Source: Sphingomonas sp. CCH9-E2 (GTDB lineage Bacteria; Pseudomonadota; Alphaproteobacteria; Sphingomonadales; Sphingomonadaceae). Taken from it: a stretch of 14,578 nt of DNA. The stretch covers positions 1 through 14,578 of the forward strand of contig NZ_LSJM01000041.1 in NCBI RefSeq assembly GCF_001557215.1, in the 5' to 3' direction. Positions 1-6,145 of this stretch are shown here, piece after piece. The stretch's first letter is position 1. Each line of letters begins with the position of its first letter. Under the pieces are notes generated by a model. The model ran no database searches. It was given only the letters and a program-made list of their open reading frames with translations, and was not told the origin of the DNA. A program made the position numbers and the translations under genes.

Positions 1-342
1 CCCGCCGGGGACGTGGGCGACATTCTCCACGCCCATCTCCTTGAGTGATTTTGCGGCCAGCGCCGAGCGGGCGCCGGACCCACAATAGAGCACCAACCGC
101 GATCCACTGGCGAGTTTGGCATTGTGGGTGGGGCTTTCAGGATCGACCTGGAATTCCAGAAGGCCACGCGGGACATGCACCGCACCAGCCACCAGCCCCG
201 ATTTTGCGACTTCCCCTGGCTCGCGGATGTCAACGAACTGGACCTTGGGATTGCCGACAAGTTTGGCTGCATCGTCAGGCGCGATAGTTTCGACAATCGC
301 ATTCGCTTCGGAAACCAGTTGTTTCGAGGTGCGTGTTGGCAT
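1..342 (-). CDS. Rhodanese-domain sulfurtransferase, C-terminus cut by window start
   Basis: This is a single-domain rhodanese that would carry sulfane sulfur on a cysteine. The first 114 residues are present. The fold markers are visible: FVDIREPGE near residues 36-44, the VAGAVHVPRG stretch near 51-60, and the active-site loop LYCGSGARSA with the catalytic Cys at residue 87. The ATG at 342 has a good ribosome site (AGGAGA at about 349-354), and no signal peptide is seen, so it is probably cytoplasmic. The gene lies 36 bases downstream of the persulfide dioxygenase and is the last visible gene of the sulfide operon. Known rhodaneses in such operons pass persulfide sulfur between thiol carriers and the dioxygenase; that role here is inferred. 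The reading frame is still open at base 1. Confidence 0.93.
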   Translation of the reverse strand, partial: MPTRTSKQLVSEANAIVETIAPDDAAKLVGNPKVQFVDIREPGEVAKSGLVAGAVHVPRGLLEFQVDPESPTHNAKLASGSRLVLYCGSGARSALAAKSLKEMGVENVAHVPGG

Positions 343-378
343 CGACTTTCTCCTGTAAATGAACCTGTATCGGATGGC

Positions 379-1128
379 TCAGCCCTGCTCGGACTTGCCG
401 CCTATCTGGCGCAGCATTTCCGGCAAATCTGTCGGGCAATCACCGCAAAGCTTGTTTGCCGGAACGGCAACGTCGATCTTCTTTGGGTAGGGAAGATCGA
501 GAGCGGCCATGATCGCGACGAATTCCTGAACGGTCTTGCCCGCAAGGCGCGGGTTCCGTTCACGCTCCTGCGCCACTGTCGTGATGTGGCGATGATTGTA
601 GTCGTGAGCCGGGTAGATCAGACCATCGCCCGGCAGCGTGAAAATCTTCTGCGTGACGGAGTGATAAAGGGTGGCGGCGTCACCGTTTTGGAAGTCGGTG
701 CGGCCACAGCCGTCGATTAGCAGGGCGTCGCCGGTGAAGGCGCGAAGACCATCGGGCTGCTCAACCAGGTAGGTATGGTGGGCGTCGGTGTGCCCCGGAG
801 TAAACAGCGGCTGAAGCTTGAGCGCGCCGACAGTCAAAGGCTGGTCCTCGGCGACCCCCACGTCAGCACAGGGAAGGCCGTCCATGGCGGGGTACGCGAT
901 CTTGGAGCCGGTAAGGCTGCGCAGATAGCAGGCCGATGTGACGTGGTCCGCATGCACATGCGTCTCCAACGTATAAGCCAGTTCGAGATCCAGTTCCTGA
1001 AGCGCGGCAAGGTCGCGTTCGATCGTTTCGAGGACAGGATCGATCAGGACGGCTTTGCGCGTCTCCGGGCAACCGAGGAGGTAGGTGTAGGTCGAGGACT
1101 CCGGCTCGAACAACTGACGAAAGATCAT
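379..1128 (-). CDS. MBL-fold persulfide dioxygenase (ETHE1/Blh-like)
   Basis: This 249-residue protein belongs to the metallo-beta-lactamase fold, ETHE1/Blh branch. That branch oxidises glutathione persulfide to sulfite using a mononuclear iron. The metal motif THVHADH is at residues 56-62 (His57, His59, Asp61, His62). His113 follows in TPGHTDAH, Asp134 in FTGDALLIDG, and His175 in YPAHDY. ETHE1 enzymes bind iron with two His and one Asp, best matched by His57, His113 and Asp134. The C-terminal stretch ANKLCGDCP is also typical of the branch. The open frame runs 106 codons further upstream inside the neighbouring gene. The ATG at 1128 is preferred because the conserved MIFRQLFEPESSTYTYL start follows it and GGAGACC lies just upstream. 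It sits between the TauE-like gene and the rhodanese. A glyoxalase II-like hydrolase is less likely given the operon. Confidence 0.9.
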   Translation of the reverse strand: MIFRQLFEPESSTYTYLLGCPETRKAVLIDPVLETIERDLAALQELDLELAYTLETHVHADHVTSACYLRSLTGSKIAYPAMDGLPCADVGVAEDQPLTVGALKLQPLFTPGHTDAHHTYLVEQPDGLRAFTGDALLIDGCGRTDFQNGDAATLYHSVTQKIFTLPGDGLIYPAHDYNHRHITTVAQERERNPRLAGKTVQEFVAIMAALDLPYPKKIDVAVPANKLCGDCPTDLPEMLRQIGGKSEQG

Positions 1129-1147
1129 GATCGGTCTCCAATGGTGT

Positions 1148-1927
1148 CTAGCCGCCGATCCCGCCCAGGCTGCGGAACAGCATGTAGGCGGCCACGGCCA
1201 GCAGGACGAAAGCGAAGATGCGGGTGAGCAAGCCCTTATGATCGGCGAGCCGGATGGCGGTTTGCATGCCGGCGACGCCGCCAGCGACCCCGCCAGCGAT
1301 GAAGAAGCCGGCCACGCGCCAATCCACGAGTCCTGACAGGGCATAGTTGAGGGCTGTCGCCGATCCGAACGTTCCCACCGAAAACAGCGACGATCCGACC
1401 GCGTTGAGGATGGGCATGCCGCTGCCGAGCATGATGCCGGGCACAATCAGGAAGCCGCCGCCGATGCCGATGAACCCTGACAGGAGGCCGGCGAGAAGGC
1501 CGATCGCCACGAGCCGCACAGCGATGGGGCGCGTGATCCGCACGCCCGGGTCGCCGCCGCCGGATTTGCCGCGCAGCATGGAAACCCCCACCACGATCAT
1601 CACGCCTGCGAACAGCACCAGGAGATGCTGACCCGCCACCATCTTGCCCAGGGTGGAGCCGATCAGGGCGCCTATGACGCCCGATGCCCCGAAGACGAGG
1701 GCGCAGGGCCACTTCACGGTTCCGGCCCGGGCGTGCTGGATCAGGTTGGCGAAGGCATTGGCGGCCACCGCCAGCGCGCTCGTGCCGATCGCGACGTGCG
1801 GGTCCTTCATGCCCACGACATACAGCAGCAACGGCAGGGCAAGGATCGAGCCGCCGCCGCCGATCACCCCGAGGGTAAAGCCGACGACGACACCGGATAT
1901 GAGCGTGAGGATGTCGACCGGCGTCAT
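1148..1927 (-). CDS. Sulfite exporter TauE/SafE family permease
   Basis: A 259-residue integral membrane protein of the TauE/SafE (DUF81) family, which exports sulfite or related sulfonate anions. The two family repeats are visible, each opening with a glycine-rich turn in the membrane: GVIGGGGSILALPLLL near residues 24-39 and the matching FIGIGGGFLIVPGIMLG stretch in the second half. About eight hydrophobic segments can be counted. The ATG at 1927 overlaps the upstream DUF6691 stop codon in an ATGA, which implies translational coupling and argues against the longer in-frame ORF reaching 2251. Next to a persulfide dioxygenase that makes sulfite, the simplest role is removing that sulfite; this is an inference from context. 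Confidence 0.9.
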   Translation of the reverse strand: MTPVDILTLISGVVVGFTLGVIGGGGSILALPLLLYVVGMKDPHVAIGTSALAVAANAFANLIQHARAGTVKWPCALVFGASGVIGALIGSTLGKMVAGQHLLVLFAGVMIVVGVSMLRGKSGGGDPGVRITRPIAVRLVAIGLLAGLLSGFIGIGGGFLIVPGIMLGSGMPILNAVGSSLFSVGTFGSATALNYALSGLVDWRVAGFFIAGGVAGGVAGMQTAIRLADHKGLLTRIFAFVLLAVAAYMLFRSLGGIGG

Positions 1928-2367
1928 GGGTTTGCCCCGGGCCTGGCTGCGCGATAACGTTCCTGAAGGGCGAAGACGCCCATGCCCGCCAGCATCGCCA
2001 CGACGAACACCAGCGCCGCCGGCGCTCCGAGGCTCAGGGCGACCAGGGCCGGACCAGGGCAGTAGCCGACGAGGCCCCATCCGACGCCGAACAAAGCCGC
2101 GCCCGAGAGAAGCTTCTTGTCCAGGGACCGGGACGATGGCCCATTGAACGCCGGTGCGAAAAGCGGAGCATCGCGCCTTCGGCCGAGTGCAAATCCCAAC
2201 GCTGAAACCATGACGGCCGAGGCCAGCACCAAGGCAAGGCTCGGGTCCCACGACGGCGCGGCGACATCAAGAAACGCCAGAACCTTGCTGGGGGCTATCA
2301 TGGCGGAGACGATCAGGCCGAAGCCGAAAATGAGCCCCGAGGCGAGCGCGATGAGCAGCTTCCTCAT
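1924..2367 (-). CDS. DUF6691 / YeeE-YedE half-transporter, C-terminal half
   Basis: A 147-residue hydrophobic protein with about four membrane helices. It matches the second half of YeeE/YedE (TsuA-type) thiosulfate/sulfur uptake proteins. The signature is GVGWGLVGYCPGPALVAL around residues 94-111, with the conserved Cys103 that in TsuA-like proteins lies in the substrate path. The partner half is encoded three bases upstream on the same strand. Its stop overlaps the start of the TauE-like gene by four bases. In full-length TsuA both halves are fused, so the two products probably assemble as a pair. The substrate (thiosulfate, persulfide or sulfide) cannot be told from sequence. No other gene lies between, and no SD stronger than a GAG is visible, consistent with coupled translation. 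Confidence 0.88.
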   Translation of the reverse strand: MRKLLIALASGLIFGFGLIVSAMIAPSKVLAFLDVAAPSWDPSLALVLASAVMVSALGFALGRRRDAPLFAPAFNGPSSRSLDKKLLSGAALFGVGWGLVGYCPGPALVALSLGAPAALVFVVAMLAGMGVFALQERYRAARPGANP

Positions 2368-2370
2368 TGC

Positions 2371-2796
2371 TCAGAGTCCGATGACGTGTCGGGCGACGTA
2401 CACAGTCGCGGCCGCTGTGATGAGGAAGACGCCTGTCGCGGCGAGCGAGCGGGGCGAGAGCCTCGCTATTCCGCAGACGCCATGCCCGCTGGTGCAACCA
2501 CTCCCGAGCCGAGTCCCAAATCCCACCAGAAGGCCGGCTGCGATCACGACGGCGACTGGGGCCGGCGACGTGAGGTCCGGTAGCAGGCCGCCCGCCGCCC
2601 GGTAGAGCAAGGGCGCGGCGAGCAGGCCGACCAGGAATGTTGCGCGCCAGGCCATCTCGCCGCGGACAGGCGCAAGCACCCCGCCGACGATGCCGCTGAT
2701 TCCAGCGATGCGCCCATTGGCGATCCACAGGAAGGAAGCCGAGAGGCCGATTAGCGCGCCGCCCACGATGGCCGAGAATGGGGTGAAACCCTCCAT
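2371..2796 (-). CDS. YeeE/YedE half-transporter, N-terminal half
   Basis: A 141-residue membrane protein with four hydrophobic segments. It carries the YeeE/YedE signature GFGTRLGSGCTSGHGVCG at residues 92-109, with Cys101, His105 and Cys108. In YeeE/TsuA proteins the equivalent cysteine-containing hairpin lines the sulfur-compound channel. The start is the ATG at 2796, two bases after the stop of the ArsR-type regulator gene. Its partner half (DUF6691) starts three bases beyond this stop. Pairs of this type are a regular part of BigR-controlled sulfide operons. The transported species is not fixed by sequence alone. Confidence 0.9.
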   Translation of the reverse strand: MEGFTPFSAIVGGALIGLSASFLWIANGRIAGISGIVGGVLAPVRGEMAWRATFLVGLLAAPLLYRAAGGLLPDLTSPAPVAVVIAAGLLVGFGTRLGSGCTSGHGVCGIARLSPRSLAATGVFLITAAATVYVARHVIGL

Positions 2797-2798
2797 CG

Positions 2799-3155
2799 TC
2801 AGGATTCTCTGCTCTCAGCTTCGTCACCGGCGCAAAAGAGTGCGTAGAGTTCCGTCAGGATCGGCAGCACGCGCTCGGACGTGATGCGGTAGAATATCGT
2901 CGTTTTCTCCCGCCGTGTTCCGACCAGGCCTTCGTCGCGCAGCGTGGCCAGATGGCGGGACAAATTCGACTGTGTCAGTCCGAGGCGTTCGCCCAGATCG
3001 GTTACCGACAACTCCCCGCCGAGCAGGCTGCACAGGATCATCAGACGGTGCCGGCTCGCAAGCGAACGGAGGAACGCTTCCGCTTCGCCGGCCTTTTCCT
3101 CCAGAAGCTCCGGAGACATTTTAACGAGGGAAGGTGGCACAGTTGCTCCAAACAT
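2799..3155 (-). CDS. bigR: ArsR-family persulfide-sensing repressor, BigR/SqrR-like
   Basis: A 118-residue winged-helix repressor of the ArsR/SmtB superfamily. The recognition helix lies in GLTQSNLSRHLATLRDEGLV (about residues 59-78), followed by the wing TRREKTTIFYRI. Counting from the ATG at 3155, the only two cysteines fall at 42 (LMILCSLLGG) and 108 (ALFCAGD). BigR and SqrR sense persulfide through two cysteines at these positions, about 66 residues apart, by forming a di- or tetrasulfide bridge and releasing DNA. The ArsR metal motif CVC is absent, so a sulfur sensor is favoured over an arsenic sensor. A shorter start at 3119 (MSPELLEEK) is possible; neither start has a clear ribosome site. 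The gene heads the sulfide operon and lies under an inverted repeat that it probably binds. Confidence 0.9.
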   Translation of the reverse strand: MFGATVPPSLVKMSPELLEEKAGEAEAFLRSLASRHRLMILCSLLGGELSVTDLGERLGLTQSNLSRHLATLRDEGLVGTRREKTTIFYRITSERVLPILTELYALFCAGDEAESRES

Positions 3156-3177
3156 CTTATATGTAGCATATATGATG
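3153..3177. promoter_or_regulatory. Candidate BigR operator (11-bp inverted repeat)
   Basis: Arms CATCTTATATG (3153-3163) and CATATATGATG (3167-3177) are inverted around a TAG spacer, with 10 of 11 positions complementary. This AT-rich dyad is unusual in GC-rich surroundings. It covers the putative -10 of the repressor promoter and the repressor ATG, as expected for an autoregulated ArsR-family gene. It is also the only obvious control site upstream of the plus-strand oxidase genes. That BigR binds here is inferred. Confidence 0.7.
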
Positions 3178-3194
3178 GAGTGGTGTTCGATCAA
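3167..3194 (-). promoter_or_regulatory. Putative promoter of the sulfide operon
   Basis: On the minus strand, TTGATC (3189-3194) and TATATG (3167-3172) are separated by 16 bases, resembling a sigma-70 promoter whose -10 lies inside the dyad. Transcription would start around 3160, leaving almost no leader before the ATG at 3155, or about 40 bases before the alternative start at 3119. On the plus strand TATGAT (3171-3176) could serve as a -10 for the opposite direction, but no good -35 goes with it. Confidence 0.45.
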
Positions 3195-3217
3195 GCGCCA
3201 GCTAGGAGGTTCCCCCC

Positions 3218-3343
3218 GTGAGCTACTATTTCGCCAAGCCATCGAGGCTCCTTCGAAGCGCCGGAGTGCGAGGTAACCCCATGCTGATCGACCAGGCTGT
3301 CCGTATCGCTTCCGAGCTGCGCTGCACGCTGGGACAGATTTAG
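3218..3343 (+). CDS. 41-residue ORF, possible DUF302 remnant or leader peptide
   Basis: A GTG-initiated ORF of 41 codons preceded by a strong AGGAGG (3204-3209) eight bases upstream. Its TAG stop directly abuts the ATG of the multicopper oxidase, which itself lacks a clear ribosome site, so translational coupling is likely. The first residues read MSYYFAK, the usual opening of DUF302 proteins, but the rest does not follow that family. It may be the stub of a DUF302 gene after an internal deletion, kept as a leader. No signal peptide or metal motif is seen; one Cys occurs near the C-terminus. The function is unknown. Confidence 0.5.
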   Translation: MSYYFAKPSRLLRSAGVRGNPMLIDQAVRIASELRCTLGQI

Positions 3344-4816
3344 ATGCTCGATCGACGTTCGCTGTTGGCTGGCGGAGCGGCATTGTTCGCAACCACCGCT
3401 TGCTCGCGCTCCACGCCGGGCCTCGGCGGGGGAGGTGCAAACCCGCTTCCGATGCCGCCGCTGTTGGACGCACGGCCTGGCCGCTCATTCGCGCTACGGG
3501 TCCAGTCCGGAACGACTTCATTTTATCCAGGCCGGCCGAGTGACACGCTCGGGTATAATGGCAGCTATCTCGGACCGACGATCAGGGTGCGCCGTGGCGA
3601 CGACGTGGCGGCTGTCGTGACCAACGGGCTCAACGCGGACACGACTGTGCATTGGCACGGGCTTCTGATCCCCGGAGAGCTGGATGGCGGCCCCCATCAG
3701 ATCATCGCGCCGGGCGCGACCTGGCGGCCCACGCTCCCGATCCGGCAGCCCGCAGCGACCCTCCTTTATCACTCACACGTCCATGGGTTGACGGCCGAGC
3801 AAGTCTATTCGGGCCTGGCTGGGGCGTTGCTGGTAACCGACGACGAAGAGCAGGGCCTGGGGCTCCCGTCAGAATATGGCGTGGACGATCTGCCCCTGCT
3901 CATCCAGGATCGCCAGTTCGAAAATGGTCGCCTTGTCATGCCAGGCGGCATGATGGTCGCCATGCAGGGCCGGCGCGGCGACACGATCCTTGTGAACGGC
4001 GCGGTGAATCCGCTGGCGGCGGTGCCAAATCGGTTGGTTCGCCTGCGGCTCGTCAACGCATCGAACGCGCGGATTTATGAGCTGTCGTTTTCCGATCGGC
4101 GGAGCTTTCACTGGATCGGAACCGAAGGGGGGCTGCTCGAACACGCAGTGGCATTGGAAGCCATAACCTTGGCGCCGGGCCAACGTGCCGAGCTTCTCGT
4201 GGACTTCACGGACGGTAGGTCCGCCTCGCTGGTGACGGCGGCTGATACCAACAGCTCGATGATGGGCGGCATGGGTATGATGGGGCGTGGCGCCCGAAGG
4301 ACCGATGCCGCGGCACCAGCGACCGTGCTGCGGTTTGAACCACGGCCGTTGGGACAGGCTCGTGCCAGCGGCGTCGTGCCGACCCTTCTGGCATCACGAA
4401 CTGGGCCCGACGCCAGCAAGGCGGTGCGCCGTCGCCGTCTGAGCCTCAACATGGGCATGGGCGGCATGATGGGCTCAGGAAGCGGCGGTGGCGGCCTTAC
4501 GATCAATGGCAAGCCATTCGACATGAATCGCATCGATGAGACGGTGAAGCTAGGCTCCACCGAAATATGGGAGGTGTCTGGCGAAATGATGCGCCACCCG
4601 ATCCATATTCACGGCGTCCACTTTGATGTTCTCACCCGCGGTGGCGGGCAGCCCGATGTTCTCGACCAGGGGCCGCGCGACACGGTCCTCGTCAAGGAAC
4701 CGGTGGAGCTTCTCATCCGATTTGATCAGCCGGCCAAGAGCGCTCCCTTCATGTATCACTGCCATATCCTTGAACATGAGGATAATGGAATGATGGGCCA
4801 GTTCAGTGTTGCGTAG
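3344..4816 (+). CDS. Tat-exported multicopper oxidase (CueO/CopA-like)
   Basis: A 490-residue three-domain multicopper oxidase, probably a periplasmic cuprous or metal oxidase. All four copper motifs are intact: TVHWHG (His103, His105), YHSHVHG (His143, His145), HPIHIHG (His418, His421, His423) and YHCHILEHEDNGM (His472, Cys473, His474, type-1 His478 and Met483). The N-terminus has a twin-arginine motif (DRRSLLAGGA). TTAC at residues 17-20 could be a weak lipobox. Two methionine-rich stretches (MMGGMGMMG, and MGMGGMMG further on) resemble the Met-rich copper-feeding segment of CueO. It follows a 41-codon ORF without a gap and precedes a DsrE-like gene by 27 bases, so the three form one transcription unit. 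The substrate (Cu(I), or possibly a sulfur or phenolic compound) is not fixed by sequence. Confidence 0.92.
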   Translation: MLDRRSLLAGGAALFATTACSRSTPGLGGGGANPLPMPPLLDARPGRSFALRVQSGTTSFYPGRPSDTLGYNGSYLGPTIRVRRGDDVAAVVTNGLNADTTVHWHGLLIPGELDGGPHQIIAPGATWRPTLPIRQPAATLLYHSHVHGLTAEQVYSGLAGALLVTDDEEQGLGLPSEYGVDDLPLLIQDRQFENGRLVMPGGMMVAMQGRRGDTILVNGAVNPLAAVPNRLVRLRLVNASNARIYELSFSDRRSFHWIGTEGGLLEHAVALEAITLAPGQRAELLVDFTDGRSASLVTAADTNSSMMGGMGMMGRGARRTDAAAPATVLRFEPRPLGQARASGVVPTLLASRTGPDASKAVRRRRLSLNMGMGGMMGSGSGGGGLTINGKPFDMNRIDETVKLGSTEIWEVSGEMMRHPIHIHGVHFDVLTRGGGQPDVLDQGPRDTVLVKEPVELLIRFDQPAKSAPFMYHCHILEHEDNGMMGQFSVA

Positions 4817-4843
4817 GCGTAGGCTCCCACTTCTGGAGAGTTT

Positions 4844-5428
4844 ATGCAGCGCCTACCGTCCAACAGGAGAGCAAGGTTGCCAAAAAGAGCTTTCGCCACA
4901 TTTCTGCTCGCGGCAACGATGCTGACCGGCGGCACCTCGCTAGCTGCACAGGATAATCTGGTTTATCCCGTAATACCGGGATTTGGCGGGATCGTGGCCG
5001 TGCCCAGTGCTGCCGAGCGGCCCGATCCCAAGCTTCGCTACCGCGTCTTGTTCAATGTCACCAAGGCCGCAAGCTCTCCCGACAAAGTGAATCCCAGCCT
5101 TGAGAAGGTCGCGCGCTTCGTGAACCTGCTAGGCGCGGACAAGGTCCATCCGGCTGGTGACATCGCCGTCATCATTCATGGTCCCGCGACCCCGCTCGTC
5201 CTGCAGAACGCGCCATATGCGGCGCGTATGAAGGTAGCGGCCAACCCGAACGCTGCGCTGATTGCCGCTCTCCAGAAAGCCGGTGTTTCAATCCGCGTTT
5301 GCAGTCAGGCCATGGTCGGAAATGAGATCATGCCGAACCAAGTGGCTTCGGGCGTTGAGATCGATGATTCGGCGCTTACAACCTTGGCGAATCTACAAAT
5401 CCGGGGTTACGCGCTCATCCCGGATTGA
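4844..5428 (+). CDS. Exported DsrE-family protein
   Basis: A 194-residue protein with a signal peptide (basic residues 8-15, hydrophobic core about 17-30, likely cleavage after SLAA near residue 35) and a DsrE/YchN-like domain. DsrE-fold proteins handle sulfur on a conserved cysteine; here GVSIRVCSQAM places one at Cys153, the only cysteine of the mature protein. The segment VIIHGPATPLVL is the usual mid-domain strand and loop. It lies 27 bases after the multicopper oxidase, on the same strand, and ends 16 bases before the convergent mercury genes. A periplasmic sulfur carrier beside a copper oxidase and opposite a sulfide operon suggests a role in sulfur or copper-thiol chemistry in the envelope; that is inference. 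No close functional homologue is recalled. Confidence 0.82.
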   Translation: MQRLPSNRRARLPKRAFATFLLAATMLTGGTSLAAQDNLVYPVIPGFGGIVAVPSAAERPDPKLRYRVLFNVTKAASSPDKVNPSLEKVARFVNLLGADKVHPAGDIAVIIHGPATPLVLQNAPYAARMKVAANPNAALIAALQKAGVSIRVCSQAMVGNEIMPNQVASGVEIDDSALTTLANLQIRGYALIPD

Positions 5429-5444
5429 AAGGTGCGATACCCCC

Positions 5445-5666
5445 TCACCCGCAGCAGCCCGCCACGGTCCCGTTCGCCTTCGCCTCCTGAATCGGAGGGC
5501 ATGGGACATCGCCGAACGAGCAGAACACGCAGCAGTCGCCGGCCAGGGGCCGCAGCACCGCCGCGCAATGTCGGCAATCATAGAAGAACTGGCAGGCGTT
5601 GGTGGGCATCGTCTCGGTCGCGACACCGCCGCACTCGGGACAGGTCAGCGTGGAGGTGAGCTGCAT
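5445..5666 (-). CDS. Small Cys-rich GDCCVFC-type protein of mer clusters
   Basis: A 73-residue cytoplasmic-looking protein with eleven cysteines. It has a zinc-ribbon-like pair CPEC (9, 12), then Cys25 and a CRHC (31, 34), the signature GDCCVFCSFGDVPCPPIQ (43-60), and a CCG end. Short proteins with GDCCVFCSYG are found next to merT in alphaproteobacterial mercury clusters, and probably bind Hg(II) or another soft metal. The ATG overlaps the last base of the merT stop (TGATG), so it is co-translated with merT. No ribosome site is visible. It is probably a mercury carrier downstream of the transporter, filling a MerP-like or chaperone role; this is inferred. Confidence 0.85.
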   Translation of the reverse strand: MQLTSTLTCPECGGVATETMPTNACQFFYDCRHCAAVLRPLAGDCCVFCSFGDVPCPPIQEAKANGTVAGCCG

Positions 5667-6082
5667 CAGGAAAGCGCCTTTATAAGCGGCGCTTCAATGC
5701 GATCCCATATCAGCGCGGTCAGCGTCAGGGTCGTGCCGATCGTGAGCATGATCGGAGTTGCGCGGGACGGTAGGGTCACGGTGCAGGACCGATCCGCAGC
5801 GCAGGTCCTCCGACGCCGCACATACGCCCACCACCCGGCAGCCAGGCCGACGAGGGAAAGCGCCGTCAGGGCCCAGCGCAGAGGCATCAGCGCGGCGAAG
5901 GTGCTCGACAGGCCCGCCCCCACGCCCAGCGCCGCCAGCGCGAGCGGCAAGACGCAGCAGGATGCGGCGGCTAGGACCGCGCCGAAGCTCGCCAGCGCAC
6001 CCAGGGCGGATAGCCCCGCGTCGGCGCGGCGTGGCGATGCGGAAGCGGCCAGGGTTTCGTGCGGCAAAATCCTTTTATTCAT
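5666..6082 (-). CDS. merT: Mercuric ion transporter MerT
   Basis: A 138-residue inner-membrane protein with three or four hydrophobic segments. It takes Hg(II) into the cytoplasm. The family mark is the vicinal cysteine pair in the first helix (AAASCCVLPLALAALGVG, Cys42-Cys43), followed by the cytoplasmic pair Cys94 and Cys100 in RRRTCAADRSC. It is slightly longer than Tn21 MerT (about 116 residues) because of an N-terminal extension rich in charged residues. The ATG at 6082 has GGAGA six bases upstream. It is the first gene after the MerR-type promoter and is coupled to the Cys-rich small gene. No merP or merA is present in the window. Confidence 0.9.
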   Translation of the reverse strand: MNKRILPHETLAASASPRRADAGLSALGALASFGAVLAAASCCVLPLALAALGVGAGLSSTFAALMPLRWALTALSLVGLAAGWWAYVRRRRTCAADRSCTVTLPSRATPIMLTIGTTLTLTALIWDRIEAPLIKALS

Positions 6083-6107
6083 CAGTCGTCTCCGGCGGAA
6101 TAACCCC

Positions 6108-6138
6108 CTAATGCCTCCTGTAGCGGCTACAGGAGCAA
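6108..6138 (-). promoter_or_regulatory. MerR-type mer promoter and operator, 19-bp spacer
   Basis: On the minus strand TTGCTC (6133-6138) and CATTAG (6108-6113) are separated by exactly 19 bases, the stretched spacing that MerR-family activators correct by twisting DNA. Inside it lies a perfect dyad CTCCTGTAG-CGG-CTACAGGAG (6115-6135). The right arm AGGAG also serves as the likely ribosome site of merR on the other strand. The -10 is a weak match (3 of 6). Confidence 0.8.
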
Positions 6139-6145
6139 GCGAATT

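Noticed and set aside
124..720. Long plus-strand open frame of 198 codons
   Set aside because: It is antisense to the rhodanese and persulfide dioxygenase genes, which have clear motifs; its product shows none.
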